Shown in pieces: positions 1-6,899 of a DNA stretch of 7,593 nucleotides. This DNA comes from CAYSLU01 sp964431965 (GTDB lineage: Bacteria; Verrucomicrobiota; Kiritimatiellia; CAIKKV01; CAYSLU01). Below the pieces are notes generated by a model that worked only from the letters and a program-made list of their open reading frames with translations, did no database searches and had not been told where the DNA came from. Both the position numbers and the translations under genes were made by a program. Every line of letters begins with the position of its first letter. Position 1 is the first letter of the stretch. The DNA lies in NCBI GenBank assembly GCA_964431965.1, contig CAYSLU010000147.1, positions 1 through 7,593 of the forward strand, given 5' to 3'.

Positions 1-1488
1 CGGAACATCCGCTTCTGGCATGGGCAGGTCCTGCTGCTGACCGGCTTCCGGCTGGAGGGCCTGCCCGAGGCGGCCGCGTGGCGACAGCAGGGCCGGGAGA
101 TCGTGAACGACGCGGTCCGCCGCCAGGTACTGCCGGACGGCGCCCACATGGAAGCCACACCCGGCTATCACGGCGGCGTGCTCGATATCGTCCAGACCCT
201 GTGGAAGCTGGCGCGCGCCATCCCGGAGCTGGGGCTGCGCGTCCCGACGAGCACCGTGGCGGCCATGCACGAGTACATGCTGTCCGCGACACGCCCCGAC
301 GGCGTTACCATCTCGCTTCATGACACGCGCTACGAGCCCGCCACCGTGACGCCGCGCACGGGCATGGCGGACGCGCGCGCCGCATTCCGCCGCGAAGCGG
401 GCCTGCCGGAGCGGCGGCCGGAGTCCTGCGCCTGGTTCCCTCACGCATCCCAGGTCTTCCTTCGAGACGACTGGACCGCCGCATCCAGCTATCTCACCTT
501 CGATGCCGCCACGCGCCGCAGCTATCACTGGCATCCCAGCCGCAACAGCATCACGCTGTACGCGCACGGCCGAGCGCTGCTGGTGGACCCCGGCTACACG
601 TTCCAGACCAGGGAATTCCCGCGCTACGGGCACCGGACGGCGCACCACAACACCGTCACCTTCAACGGCGGGGACCAGTCGCAGAGCCGCGTCGCGCTCC
701 GGGTCTCCGAGGCACCGGCCTACACGTTGGTCGAAGGGCTCTACGGCGGAGGCTACTGGCCGTGGCAGGAATCCACCTACAGCCACGGGGCCGGCGTGTT
801 CGGCGAGCACCACCGCACGCTGCTGTGGCTCCGGGGCCGGCTCGGCGTCGTGCTGGATCACGTTCAACACAGCGGCCTCGAGGGACAGAAACCCACCATC
901 GAATCCTGCTGGCAGCTGAGCGAGGGGCCGGCCGAGTGCGACGCAGCGGCGGGCCGCGTGGTCACCCGCCACGAGCGGGGCAACCTGCTGATGGCGTTTC
1001 CCGTCGTGCTGCCGGGCACCGCGCTCACTCTTCACGAGGGCGAGCGCAACCCGATGCGCGGCTGGCTGCCCATCGAGTGGGGGCGCCGGTGCATTCCCGC
1101 TCCCCTCGTCCGGCTGGCGGCTCCGGCCTATGACCCCTGGCACGGCGACATGGCGACCGTCCTCGTCCCGTTCCCCGGCGACAGCCCGCCCGCGCTCCAG
1201 TCGAGCGGAACCGGCCCCGACGCGTCGAGCGATTCCCGACGCGCCGGGTGCCTCCGCCTGGACGGCCCGAACGGGGAGTGCGACCGGATCCTCTGGACCC
1301 GCCGACTGGAGCACGCCATCGGGTCGCAGCACGGCCTGAGCACGGATGCGTCGCTGGTACACCTCCGGCTGAACGGGTCAGGCGCGGTCGTGGACGGGCT
1401 CATGGTCGATGGCACATACTGCGCGCTTGAAGGGACGGACGTGACTCCCCGCCTGGCGAGCATGGACCGGCTGAGATCTGCACGATGA
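1..1488 (+). CDS. Heparinase II/III family protein (polysaccharide lyase-like), 5'-truncated
   Basis: The reading frame is open from the first base, so the gene begins upstream; 495 residues are visible and the true start and any signal peptide are missing. Family knowledge: these enzymes cleave uronic-acid-containing polysaccharides (heparin/heparan-type, alginate-type) by beta-elimination, with an N-terminal alpha/alpha toroid followed by beta-sandwich domains, usually in the periplasm or outside. Seen here, numbering from window residue 1: the end of the helical domain with DGAHMEATPGYH (46-57), then the start of the beta domain with YHWHPSRNSITLYAHGR (175-191), LLVDPG (193-198) and HRTAHHNTVTFNG (211-223). 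The paired His, the Asp of VDPG and the HHNTV block match the metal-site and catalytic neighbourhood of heparinase II-type proteins. Substrate cannot be read from sequence. The stop codon overlaps an ATG (ATGA at 1485-1488), which suggests coupling to the next gene, but a scaffold gap follows within 15 bases. The lyase superfamily is fairly sure; the exact activity is not. Confidence 0.8.
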   Translation, partial: RNIRFWHGQVLLLTGFRLEGLPEAAAWRQQGREIVNDAVRRQVLPDGAHMEATPGYHGGVLDIVQTLWKLARAIPELGLRVPTSTVAAMHEYMLSATRPDGVTISLHDTRYEPATVTPRTGMADARAAFRREAGLPERRPESCAWFPHASQVFLRDDWTAASSYLTFDAATRRSYHWHPSRNSITLYAHGRALLVDPGYTFQTREFPRYGHRTAHHNTVTFNGGDQSQSRVALRVSEAPAYTLVEGLYGGGYWPWQESTYSHGAGVFGEHHRTLLWLRGRLGVVLDHVQHSGLEGQKPTIESCWQLSEGPAECDAAAGRVVTRHERGNLLMAFPVVLPGTALTLHEGERNPMRGWLPIEWGRRCIPAPLVRLAAPAYDPWHGDMATVLVPFPGDSPPALQSSGTGPDASSDSRRAGCLRLDGPNGECDRILWTRRLEHAIGSQHGLSTDASLVHLRLNGSGAVVDGLMVDGTYCALEGTDVTPRLASMDRLRSAR

Positions 1489-1502
1489 ACGGCTCAGCCC
1501 GC

Positions 1503-1602
1503 NNNNNNNNNNNNNNNNNNNNNNNNNNNNNNNNNNNNNNNNNNNNNNNNNNNNNNNNNNNNNNNNNNNNNNNNNNNNNNNNNNNNNNNNNNNNNNNNNN
1601 NN
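1503..1602. other. Scaffold gap (100 Ns)
   Basis: Exactly 100 undetermined bases separate the heparinase-like gene from the next one. A round 100 is the customary placeholder for a gap of unknown length, so distances and reading frames across it mean nothing. Sequence on both sides is on the same strand and of matching function, so the join itself is plausible. Confidence 0.97.
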
Positions 1603-1610
1603 ACACAACG

Positions 1611-3182
1611 ATGCTATCTGACGTCAACACCACGGACATCGTCGATGCCATCCGTCTCGGGTGCCGGACGATGCAAAGCGTCTTCAACGCGGACGACCAC
1701 GATATCCCGTTCTTCAACGCCCAGGCCCTGCCCGAGGCGCTCCTGGGCTTCGAGTGCCCCTACACGGAATCCCACGTGCCCGGCCGCCACCTGAGCGCCC
1801 TGCTCGAAGCCGAGGCGGTGGCGGGCATCGCCGTGGACGAAGACGCGATCCGCAAGCACCGCCGCGCCCAGTTCTTCAGCCTCAGCGGCCCCCTCCCCCT
1901 GCCCCTCTGCCGCGAGCGAATGGACGGCCCCCTCGCGGTCTTCCTGGACCACAACATCCGGGAGGCCCTGCACGGGCTCCACGCGCTGGTCCTCCACCGG
2001 CGCGACGAACAGGCCAGGGAACTGGCCGAGCGCTGCATCGCGACCGTCTTCCAGCTCTGGACACCCGGGCGGGGATGGGACCTGGCGCGGATCCGGTCGA
2101 TGGGCCTCCGAACGGAGACCCGCACCTTCGTCTGGGGGCTGGCCCGTTCGATCGGCCCGCTGGTCAAGCTCTACCGCGCCACCGGCCACGCGCCCGCGCT
2201 CGAGCTGGCGCTCGTGCTGGCCGACAAGGCGACAGCCGAGTTCTACCGCGAGGACGGCGCCTATGACCACCGGACGTTCGGAACGCACACGCACTCGGCC
2301 ACCTGCACGCTGTCCTCCCTGGCCCAGCTCGCCGACTACACGCACGACAGCCGCCTGATGGGCCGCGTCCTGGCCTTCTACGACAACGGCCTGAACGCAA
2401 TCCGCGATCAGCTGGGCTGGGTGATCGAGCACGACGGTCGGGACGGCGCGAATCCCGACCGGGGCGAGGCGAACAACACGGGCGACGTCGTCGAGACCGC
2501 CCTCATCCTGGGCCGCTGGGGTCACGACCGCTGCTACGAGGACGCCGACCGGATCGTGCGCGCCCACCTGCTGCCGTCGCAGCTCCGCGATGTCTCGTTC
2601 TTCGGGCCCGCTCCCAACCCGGAGGGCTCCGACGGCAAGCGCGCCGTCGCCGAGCGCCAGCGTGGCGCTTTCGGCTTCGCCGCCCCGTACGGGCACCGCG
2701 CGCTGGGCATGCCCGCCGTCCACTTCTGCCTCGACATCGTGGGCGGCGCCGTGCTCTCGCTCTGCGAGGTCTGGCGCGACGCGGTCCGCGCGGACGCCGC
2801 CGGCCAGCACGTGAACCTCCTCTTCGACCGCGAGACGAACGGCGTGCGCGTTCAATCGCCGTACACCGGCGGATCCCTGAAGGTCACGCCCCGGCAGCCC
2901 GGCCCGCTGTGGATCCGGATTCCCTCTTGGGTAGACCGCCGGTCGCTCGCGGTGCGCGGAGCTCCCGGCACGCACCGATTCTTCGGCGACCGCCTGTTCG
3001 TGGCCAGCCCGAGGGTCGGCCAAACCGTGGAGATCGCGTTCGCGCTGCCCGAGCGGGTCATCACCCTTCACCACCGCACGCGCGACATCCGGGTCCGCCT
3101 GCGCGGCGACGCCGTCGCCGCCATGGACAACTTCGGCGCGGATCTGACGTTCTTCCCGCCGTTTGATGCCGCAATCACCTGA
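1611..3182 (+). CDS. Probable alpha/alpha-barrel glycosidase-like protein (GH127/DUF1680-like), start uncertain
   Basis: From the first ATG after the gap this encodes 523 residues. The frame is open into the Ns, so the true start may be upstream, possibly at the ATG at 1485 that overlaps the previous stop. Only eight bases (ACACAACG) are readable before 1611 and they hold no ribosome binding site, which leaves the question open. Seen: an acidic N-terminal block (NADDHDIPFF, 26-35; ESHVPGRH, 53-60); a long helical region with repeated Trp/aromatic and His positions, including EANNTGDVVETAL (286-298); AVHFCLDIVGGAVLSLCE (369-386); and a C-terminal beta-rich part with PLWIRIPSWV (432-441) and FFGDRLFVASPRVGQTVEIAF (457-477, read as segments). 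The RIPSW block followed by a short beta sandwich resembles GH127/DUF1680 beta-L-arabinofuranosidase-type proteins, but I see no clear match to that family's Cys/Glu catalytic set. No signal peptide is visible in the readable part, so a cytoplasmic role on imported oligosaccharides is possible. Activity is unassigned. Confidence 0.6.
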   Translation: MLSDVNTTDIVDAIRLGCRTMQSVFNADDHDIPFFNAQALPEALLGFECPYTESHVPGRHLSALLEAEAVAGIAVDEDAIRKHRRAQFFSLSGPLPLPLCRERMDGPLAVFLDHNIREALHGLHALVLHRRDEQARELAERCIATVFQLWTPGRGWDLARIRSMGLRTETRTFVWGLARSIGPLVKLYRATGHAPALELALVLADKATAEFYREDGAYDHRTFGTHTHSATCTLSSLAQLADYTHDSRLMGRVLAFYDNGLNAIRDQLGWVIEHDGRDGANPDRGEANNTGDVVETALILGRWGHDRCYEDADRIVRAHLLPSQLRDVSFFGPAPNPEGSDGKRAVAERQRGAFGFAAPYGHRALGMPAVHFCLDIVGGAVLSLCEVWRDAVRADAAGQHVNLLFDRETNGVRVQSPYTGGSLKVTPRQPGPLWIRIPSWVDRRSLAVRGAPGTHRFFGDRLFVASPRVGQTVEIAFALPERVITLHHRTRDIRVRLRGDAVAAMDNFGADLTFFPPFDAAIT

Positions 3183-3323
3183 GCGCTCGAAACGCTCCCG
3201 ACGCGCGGCCGGACGATGCGGCCTCGCCGAGTTGGCCTCTGCTCATTCAGGCGCCCCGGCTCGCGCGCGGCGCTCTCGGCGCAAGCGCCCTGCCCGGAAT
3301 CCTCCCGGTCGACACCATCGGGA
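3183..3323. other. Convergent intergenic spacer
   Basis: These 141 bases separate two genes that point at each other. A possible stem GGCGCT (3269-3274) / AGCGCC (3284-3289) with a 9-base loop is present, but it has no T tract on either side. In DNA this GC-rich such a stem could be chance, so I do not call a terminator. No open frame here looks like a gene. Confidence 0.6.
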
Positions 3324-4745
3324 TCACGGCCGACCTTTCGCGTTCTTCCGCTGCTGGCCCGGCTCGGCCCGCCACCGCGGCTCAACCAGCTCGGCATTCC
3401 AGGCGTTGTAGGTGGCTTGCAGCGCTGTGACACGCTCGGGAGCGCTGGCGGCGAGGTCCTTCTGCTCGCCGATGTCCTCGGCCAGGTTGAAGAGGCGCGG
3501 GGCGGGATCCTTCGGCAGACGGAGGAGCTTCCAGTCGCCCGAGCGGATGGCCGTCTGCTGTCCGTAGCGCCAGTAGAGCGTCTCGTGCGGGATCGCCTTC
3601 GCTTCGCCGGTCAGGAACGGCAGCAGGTTCACGCCGTCGAGCTTCCAGTCGGGAGCCGCGACGGCGCCGGCGGCGGCGGCAGCGGTCGGCAGGATATCCA
3701 GCGAGATGACCGGGGCATCGACCACCTTTGCCGCCGACAGCCGCGACTTCCACTGCATCAGGAACGGCACCCGGATCCCGCCCTCCAGCACCCGCCCCTT
3801 GGTGCCGCTGAGGGGCGCGTTGATCGACGTATTGACGTCGGTGGGCCCGCCGTTGTCGCTCAGGAACACGACGAGCGTGCGCTCCTCCAGGCCGTGCTCG
3901 CGCAGCCGGCCCAGGACGCGGCCGACCCCGTCGTCCATCGAGGACAGCATCGCCGCGAAGGTCCGCCTGCTCGAATCGCGGATCGACGCAAAGCGGGCGA
4001 TGCGGTCTGCCGGAGCCTCGAGCGGCGTGTGCACCGCGTTGTACGTGAGACACAGGAAGAACGGGTCGCCGCGATGCCGGTCGATGAACGCGGCGGCTTC
4101 GCGCGACAGCGCGTCCGTCAGATACTCGCGCTCCCCCACGGGCTCCTCGTTGCGCATGATGGGCTGCGGGATCGTCCGCTTGAGGTCCGTGTAGGAGTGC
4201 GCGCCACCCAGGAACCCGAAGAACTCGTCAAACCCGCGCTTCCGCGGGTGGAACTCGGGCCGGCTCCCAAGGTGCCACTTCCCCACGAGAGCGGTCGCAT
4301 ATCCGAGCGCCTTAAACCGGTCCGCCATCGTCCGCTCGGACAGCGGCAACCCGAACTGGGGCGACATGTAGTCGGCCGGCCCCGGGTTCTGCTCATGGCC
4401 GAACCGCTGCTGGTACCGGCCGGTCTGGAGCCCAGCCCGGGTCGGACTGCAAACCGGACACGACACATAGCCGTTCGTGAAGCGGACCCCGGCCTGCGCG
4501 AGCGAGTCGATGTGCGGCGTCGGGATATCGCGGCAGCCCTGCACGCCCAGGTCGGCGTAGCCCAGGTCATCGGCCACGATGACGATGACGTTGGGCCGGG
4601 GGGTGCCCGCCACCACGGGGCCAGCCTCGGTTGCGGCCGCCCGCGCCAGCCGGCGCCCGCCGAGGAGTACACCGGCAGCCCCGGCGCCCGCCGCCGCGAG
4701 AAAGGCCCGCCGACTCATCGCACCGCTACCTGCGTGACGCGTCAT
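3324..4745 (-). CDS. Tat-exported type I sulfatase (arylsulfatase family)
   Basis: This 473-residue protein should hydrolyse sulfate esters, most likely on a polysaccharide or oligosaccharide. It starts with a twin-arginine signal: MSRRAFL (10-16), a hydrophobic Ala/Gly/Leu stretch to about 30, and a likely cut near ARAAA (34-38). Sulfatase core motifs follow in order: VIVADDLGYAD (55-65) with metal-binding Asp59/Asp60; CSPTRAGLQTG (99-109), where Cys99 is the residue converted to formylglycine; GKWHLG (155-160) with Lys156 and His158; NAVHTP (236-241) with His239; SDNGG (296-300) with metal-binding Asp298/Asn299; GTKG (314-317) with Lys316; and RSGDWKLL (401-408). All expected catalytic residues are present, so it is probably active. 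A Cys-type site needs a formylglycine-generating enzyme or anaerobic maturase, which is not in this window. The start at 4745 is chosen because AGGGGGGAG lies just upstream on the minus strand; a longer open frame to 4859 has no binding site and would bury the Tat signal. Substrate is unknown; the neighbouring lyase-like gene suggests a sulfated uronate polymer. Confidence 0.93.
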   Translation of the reverse strand: MTRHAGSGAMSRRAFLAAAGAGAAGVLLGGRRLARAAATEAGPVVAGTPRPNVIVIVADDLGYADLGVQGCRDIPTPHIDSLAQAGVRFTNGYVSCPVCSPTRAGLQTGRYQQRFGHEQNPGPADYMSPQFGLPLSERTMADRFKALGYATALVGKWHLGSRPEFHPRKRGFDEFFGFLGGAHSYTDLKRTIPQPIMRNEEPVGEREYLTDALSREAAAFIDRHRGDPFFLCLTYNAVHTPLEAPADRIARFASIRDSSRRTFAAMLSSMDDGVGRVLGRLREHGLEERTLVVFLSDNGGPTDVNTSINAPLSGTKGRVLEGGIRVPFLMQWKSRLSAAKVVDAPVISLDILPTAAAAAGAVAAPDWKLDGVNLLPFLTGEAKAIPHETLYWRYGQQTAIRSGDWKLLRLPKDPAPRLFNLAEDIGEQKDLAASAPERVTALQATYNAWNAELVEPRWRAEPGQQRKNAKGRP

Positions 4746-4747
4746 CG

Positions 4748-4757
4748 CTCCCCCCTC
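4748..4757 (-). promoter_or_regulatory. Ribosome binding site of the sulfatase gene
   Basis: On the minus strand the bases AGAGGGGGGAGCG directly precede the ATG ending at 4745. The purine-rich AGGGGGGAG sits about four bases before the start codon and decides the start in favour of 4745 over the upstream in-frame ATG at 4859 and the internal one at 4718 (directly at the Tat motif). Confidence 0.7.
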
Positions 4758-4836
4758 TGCTCGCGTTCTAGGCGACCTCGGCGCTGAACGACCTGAAGAT
4801 GAAGCCTTGGCGATCGTCAGTCCGCGCTGATCTTGG

Positions 4837-4853
4837 CACGGACCCGGACCGTG
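4837..4853. promoter_or_regulatory. Imperfect 17-bp palindrome in divergent intergenic region, possible operator
   Basis: CACGGACCCGGACCGTG reads the same on the other strand at 14 of 17 positions; the outer five bases on each side (CACGG/CCGTG) are perfect. It lies about 90 bases from the sulfatase start and about 100 bases from the propeller start, where one regulator could control both divergent genes. LacI-type regulators of sugar use often bind palindromes of this size, but no regulator gene is in the window. GC-rich DNA yields such palindromes by chance, so this is only a candidate. I found no convincing -35/-10 pair in the region; TTGACC (4873-4878) with a poor -10 (CATGCT, 18-base spacing) is the best on the plus strand. 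Confidence 0.25.
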
Positions 4854-4938
4854 GCACAAGCGCGCGGCGGTGTTGACCTCGCGCCGTCCGCCTGCGCATG
4901 CTCGGTGGAATCAGCACGCGAGGCGGACGAACCAAACC

Positions 4939-4946
4939 GGAAGAGG
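4939..4946 (+). promoter_or_regulatory. Ribosome binding site of the beta-propeller gene
   Basis: GGAAGAGG lies five bases before the ATG at 4952. This supports 4952 as the start rather than the upstream in-frame ATG at 4898, which is preceded by CGCCTGCGC without any purine-rich element. Confidence 0.65.
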
Positions 4947-4951
4947 CCGAG

Positions 4952-6787
4952 ATGGATGCGATGAAGCCAGTGATCGAGGACCTGGGCGTACAAGCCCGCG
5001 ACGGCCTCTGGATGAAGTGGATACACGGGCGGCACCCGAAGACCGGCGCGGAGCTGGCCATCGGGTCGCTCGCCGGAGGCGGGTTCGTCGTGGTCGATCC
5101 CGCCGCGCGCACCTCCTTCGTGGTCGGGCCCGAGATCGGCTGCGACACCGCATGGGCGCTCGGGCAGGCGCCGGACGGACGCATCTACCAGGCCGGCGTG
5201 CACGGCGGCCGCGGGCGGTTCCCGCTCCTCTGCTGGAACTGGGAAGGCGACGTCGCCCGCGTCGTTGCGGACCGCACGTTCAAGGCCGTGTTCACGCTCG
5301 ACGTCGCACCCGACGGACGCGTCTACATGCCCGAATACACGGGCAACGTCATGTACCGCTACGACCCGGCGACCAGTCAGATCGAGAGCCTCGGCTCGTA
5401 TTCCGACTTCGGCGCCCACATCCGCAACGTCGCCTGCGCGCCGGACGGCTGGGTCTACGTGAACGCCACGGACTACAAGACGACGTGCCTGGTCGGCCTC
5501 GATCCGCGCACCGGCGCCCGGTCCAAGGTCAGCCTGATCCCGCCGGAGTTCGACGGCTGGACGGGTGACGCGACCCCGCACAAGGATGCCGGCGGCCGCG
5601 TGCTCGCGCCACTCAAGCGCTGGGGCCGCACGTGCTGGGTCGAGCTGCGCGGCGGCGCGGCGCACGCCATCGACCAGAAGGATGTGGCGTTCGTTCAAGG
5701 CGACGGGGGCGGCGCCTCTCCTCTGGCGTTCCGCGACGGCAGCTACATCAGCCGCATCGATCGAACCACGCTCACCCGCGTCGACCCTTCGGGGCGCGCC
5801 GAGGACTTCGCCGTCGAGTGGATCCGCAGCCCCCTGCGCATCTTCTCGATCTACTCGGCCGCCGGGCGCGTGTGGGGCGGCACGTTCATCCCGCTGACGC
5901 TGTTCTCCCATGATCCGGCGACCGGCCGCAGCGACGAGCTCGGCAACCCCACGGCGACCAACGGCGAGATCTACAGCATGAGCTACGCCGAAGGGAAGCT
6001 GTTCATCGGCAGCTACTACGCCGCGCACTTGAACCGCTACACCCCGGGCCAGCCGTGGAAGCGCGACGGCTCGGTCACCTCCAACCCCGCCAACCTCGGC
6101 CTGATGAAGGACGGCCCCCTCCCGCTCATGCGTCCCTACGGGACCGCCATCAGCGCGGACGGCATGGTCTTCTTCTCCGCGTGCGGTGGGTACGGGTGTA
6201 CGGACGCCGGCCTAAGCCGGATCGATCCCAGGACCGAGGCCGTGACCCGCTGGATCTTCCCCGAGACGTCGTTCGGCGGCATGTTCTACCTGCCCGCGCG
6301 CGACCAGCTGGTCGTCGTCGAGCGGCGCCTCAGCGAGCGCGCCCTGCGCATCACCTTCATCTCGCCGCAGACCGGCCAGATCGTCGCATCGGAGCCCATC
6401 ATCGAGGACGAGGGCACCATCAGCTCCTGGCTGTACGACGGCGGCGACCTGATCTACGGGCTGCACGACTACCGGGCCACCCTCTTCGCCTACAGCCTCG
6501 CGGAGAACCGGATCGTCCGGAAGCTGCCGGAGCTGGGCTTTGGCGACCACTGCCACCGCAGCCTCATGTTCGGACCCGACGGCCGGATCTGGGGCCTGAC
6601 CGCCCGCTGCGTGTTCTCCGTGGACCGCGAGCTGACGAACAAGCGCATCGTCGCCGAATACGAGGATCACGCCAGCGGGAACGCCTACCGCTTCGGATTC
6701 GTGCAGGGCCCGGACGGCCACTTCTACTTTCCGAACGGGACACACCTTATGAGGGTTCGGATGGGGGAGCCGAAGTGTCAACAGTAG
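4952..6787 (+). CDS. Beta-propeller protein (NHL/SMP-30-like repeats), function unknown
   Basis: The protein has 611 residues and reads as repeated propeller blades. Recurrent units of the form (A/G)PDGR(I/V)Y followed by an (R/D)xDP(R/A)TG-type turn occur at about 73-79 (APDGRIY), 119-125 (APDGRVY) with YDPATSQ at 137-143, 163-169 (APDGWVY) with LDPRTG at 183-188, 320-325 (HDPATG), 401-406 (SADGMV), 424-428 (IDPRT), 470-476 (ISPQTGQ), 541-547 (GPDGRIW) and 586-592 (GPDGHFY). Such repeats are known from NHL, SMP-30 and lyase-type propellers; 611 residues is enough for two small propellers or one seven-bladed propeller with insertions. No signal peptide is visible with either candidate start, so the protein is predicted to be cytoplasmic, unlike the exported sulfatase encoded divergently. 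Ten or so Cys residues (for example Cys64, Cys94, Cys162, Cys179, Cys228, Cys411, Cys416, Cys534, Cys553) fit a reducing compartment. Possible roles are sugar lactone or oligosaccharide processing, or ligand sensing; I cannot choose. Propeller fold is likely, function unassigned. Confidence 0.75.
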   Translation: MDAMKPVIEDLGVQARDGLWMKWIHGRHPKTGAELAIGSLAGGGFVVVDPAARTSFVVGPEIGCDTAWALGQAPDGRIYQAGVHGGRGRFPLLCWNWEGDVARVVADRTFKAVFTLDVAPDGRVYMPEYTGNVMYRYDPATSQIESLGSYSDFGAHIRNVACAPDGWVYVNATDYKTTCLVGLDPRTGARSKVSLIPPEFDGWTGDATPHKDAGGRVLAPLKRWGRTCWVELRGGAAHAIDQKDVAFVQGDGGGASPLAFRDGSYISRIDRTTLTRVDPSGRAEDFAVEWIRSPLRIFSIYSAAGRVWGGTFIPLTLFSHDPATGRSDELGNPTATNGEIYSMSYAEGKLFIGSYYAAHLNRYTPGQPWKRDGSVTSNPANLGLMKDGPLPLMRPYGTAISADGMVFFSACGGYGCTDAGLSRIDPRTEAVTRWIFPETSFGGMFYLPARDQLVVVERRLSERALRITFISPQTGQIVASEPIIEDEGTISSWLYDGGDLIYGLHDYRATLFAYSLAENRIVRKLPELGFGDHCHRSLMFGPDGRIWGLTARCVFSVDRELTNKRIVAEYEDHASGNAYRFGFVQGPDGHFYFPNGTHLMRVRMGEPKCQQ

Positions 6788-6795
6788 CCCGGGAA

Positions 6796-6826
6796 GAGCG
6801 GCACGAAGACGTCCTGAACGCCGCTC
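6796..6826 (+). terminator. Possible terminator hairpin after the propeller gene
   Basis: GAGCGGC (6796-6802) pairs perfectly with GCCGCTC (6820-6826) across a 17-base loop, starting nine bases after the TAG stop. The following bases are T-rich but not a true T tract, so intrinsic termination would be weak. The 3' arm runs directly into the hexamer array that begins around 6821, so the hairpin may instead be a boundary structure of that element. Confidence 0.4.
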
Positions 6827-6856
6827 CTGATCTTGATCTTGCTCCTTCTCGTAATC
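6821..6856 (+). repeat. Upstream degenerate hexamer array flanking the four-helix-bundle gene
   Basis: Read from 6827 in steps of six, five consecutive units fit NTNNTC (CTGATC at 6827, TTGATC at 6833, then units at 6839, 6845 and GTAATC at 6851); the unit at 6821 (CCGCTC) keeps the final TC. The T at position 2 and TC at positions 5-6 hold in all five. The array ends 43 bases before the GTG start of the four-helix-bundle gene. Its unit pattern is the reverse complement of the array found at the other end of that gene, with GTAATC shared exactly. Confidence 0.6.
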
Positions 6857-6859
6857 GCC

Positions 6860-6899
6860 GCCTTGCGCCACGCACCGCAAACGCCTTACTCTGCGCCGC
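6860..6899 (+). other. Low-complexity leader before the four-helix-bundle gene, no Shine-Dalgarno
   Basis: The 40 bases before the GTG start are rich in GCGC/CGCC/CTTAC words with a loose spacing near seven bases (TTGCGCC, ACGCACC, later CTGCGCC) and contain no purine-rich ribosome binding site. The periodicity is weak, with only the C positions well kept. Translation must start without a normal Shine-Dalgarno, or the gene depends on another start mechanism. Confidence 0.3.

Noticed and set aside
1614..3074. Long minus-strand open frame (486 codons) opposite the GH127-like gene
   Set aside because: It mirrors the plus-strand gene in GC-rich DNA, has Val/Gly/Ala/Arg-rich low-complexity translation and no recognisable motif or ribosome binding site, whereas the plus strand shows clear protein-like blocks.
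3269..3289. GGCGCT/AGCGCC hairpin between the convergent genes
   Set aside because: Only six base pairs with a nine-base loop and no T tract on either side, in sequence where such stems arise by chance.
3216..4787. Long plus-strand open frame (523 codons) opposite the sulfatase
   Set aside because: The minus strand carries every sulfatase motif and a Tat signal; the plus-strand translation is a shadow.
4746..4859. 38-residue N-terminal extension of the sulfatase from ATG at 4859
   Set aside because: It has no ribosome binding site, would place the Tat motif far from the N-terminus, and a strong AGGGGGGAG precedes the ATG at 4745.
4833..4860. TTGGCACG and GTGGCACA words resembling sigma-54 -24 elements
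   Set aside because: Neither is followed at the right distance by the TTGC -12 element, so no sigma-54 promoter is called.
4898..4951. 18-residue N-terminal extension of the propeller protein from ATG at 4898
   Set aside because: There is no ribosome binding site before 4898, while GGAAGAGG precedes 4952 at good spacing.
4817..6028. Long minus-strand open frame (403 codons) opposite the propeller gene
   Set aside because: Its translation is Arg/Ala/Val-rich without motifs, while the plus-strand frame shows regular blade repeats and a ribosome binding site.
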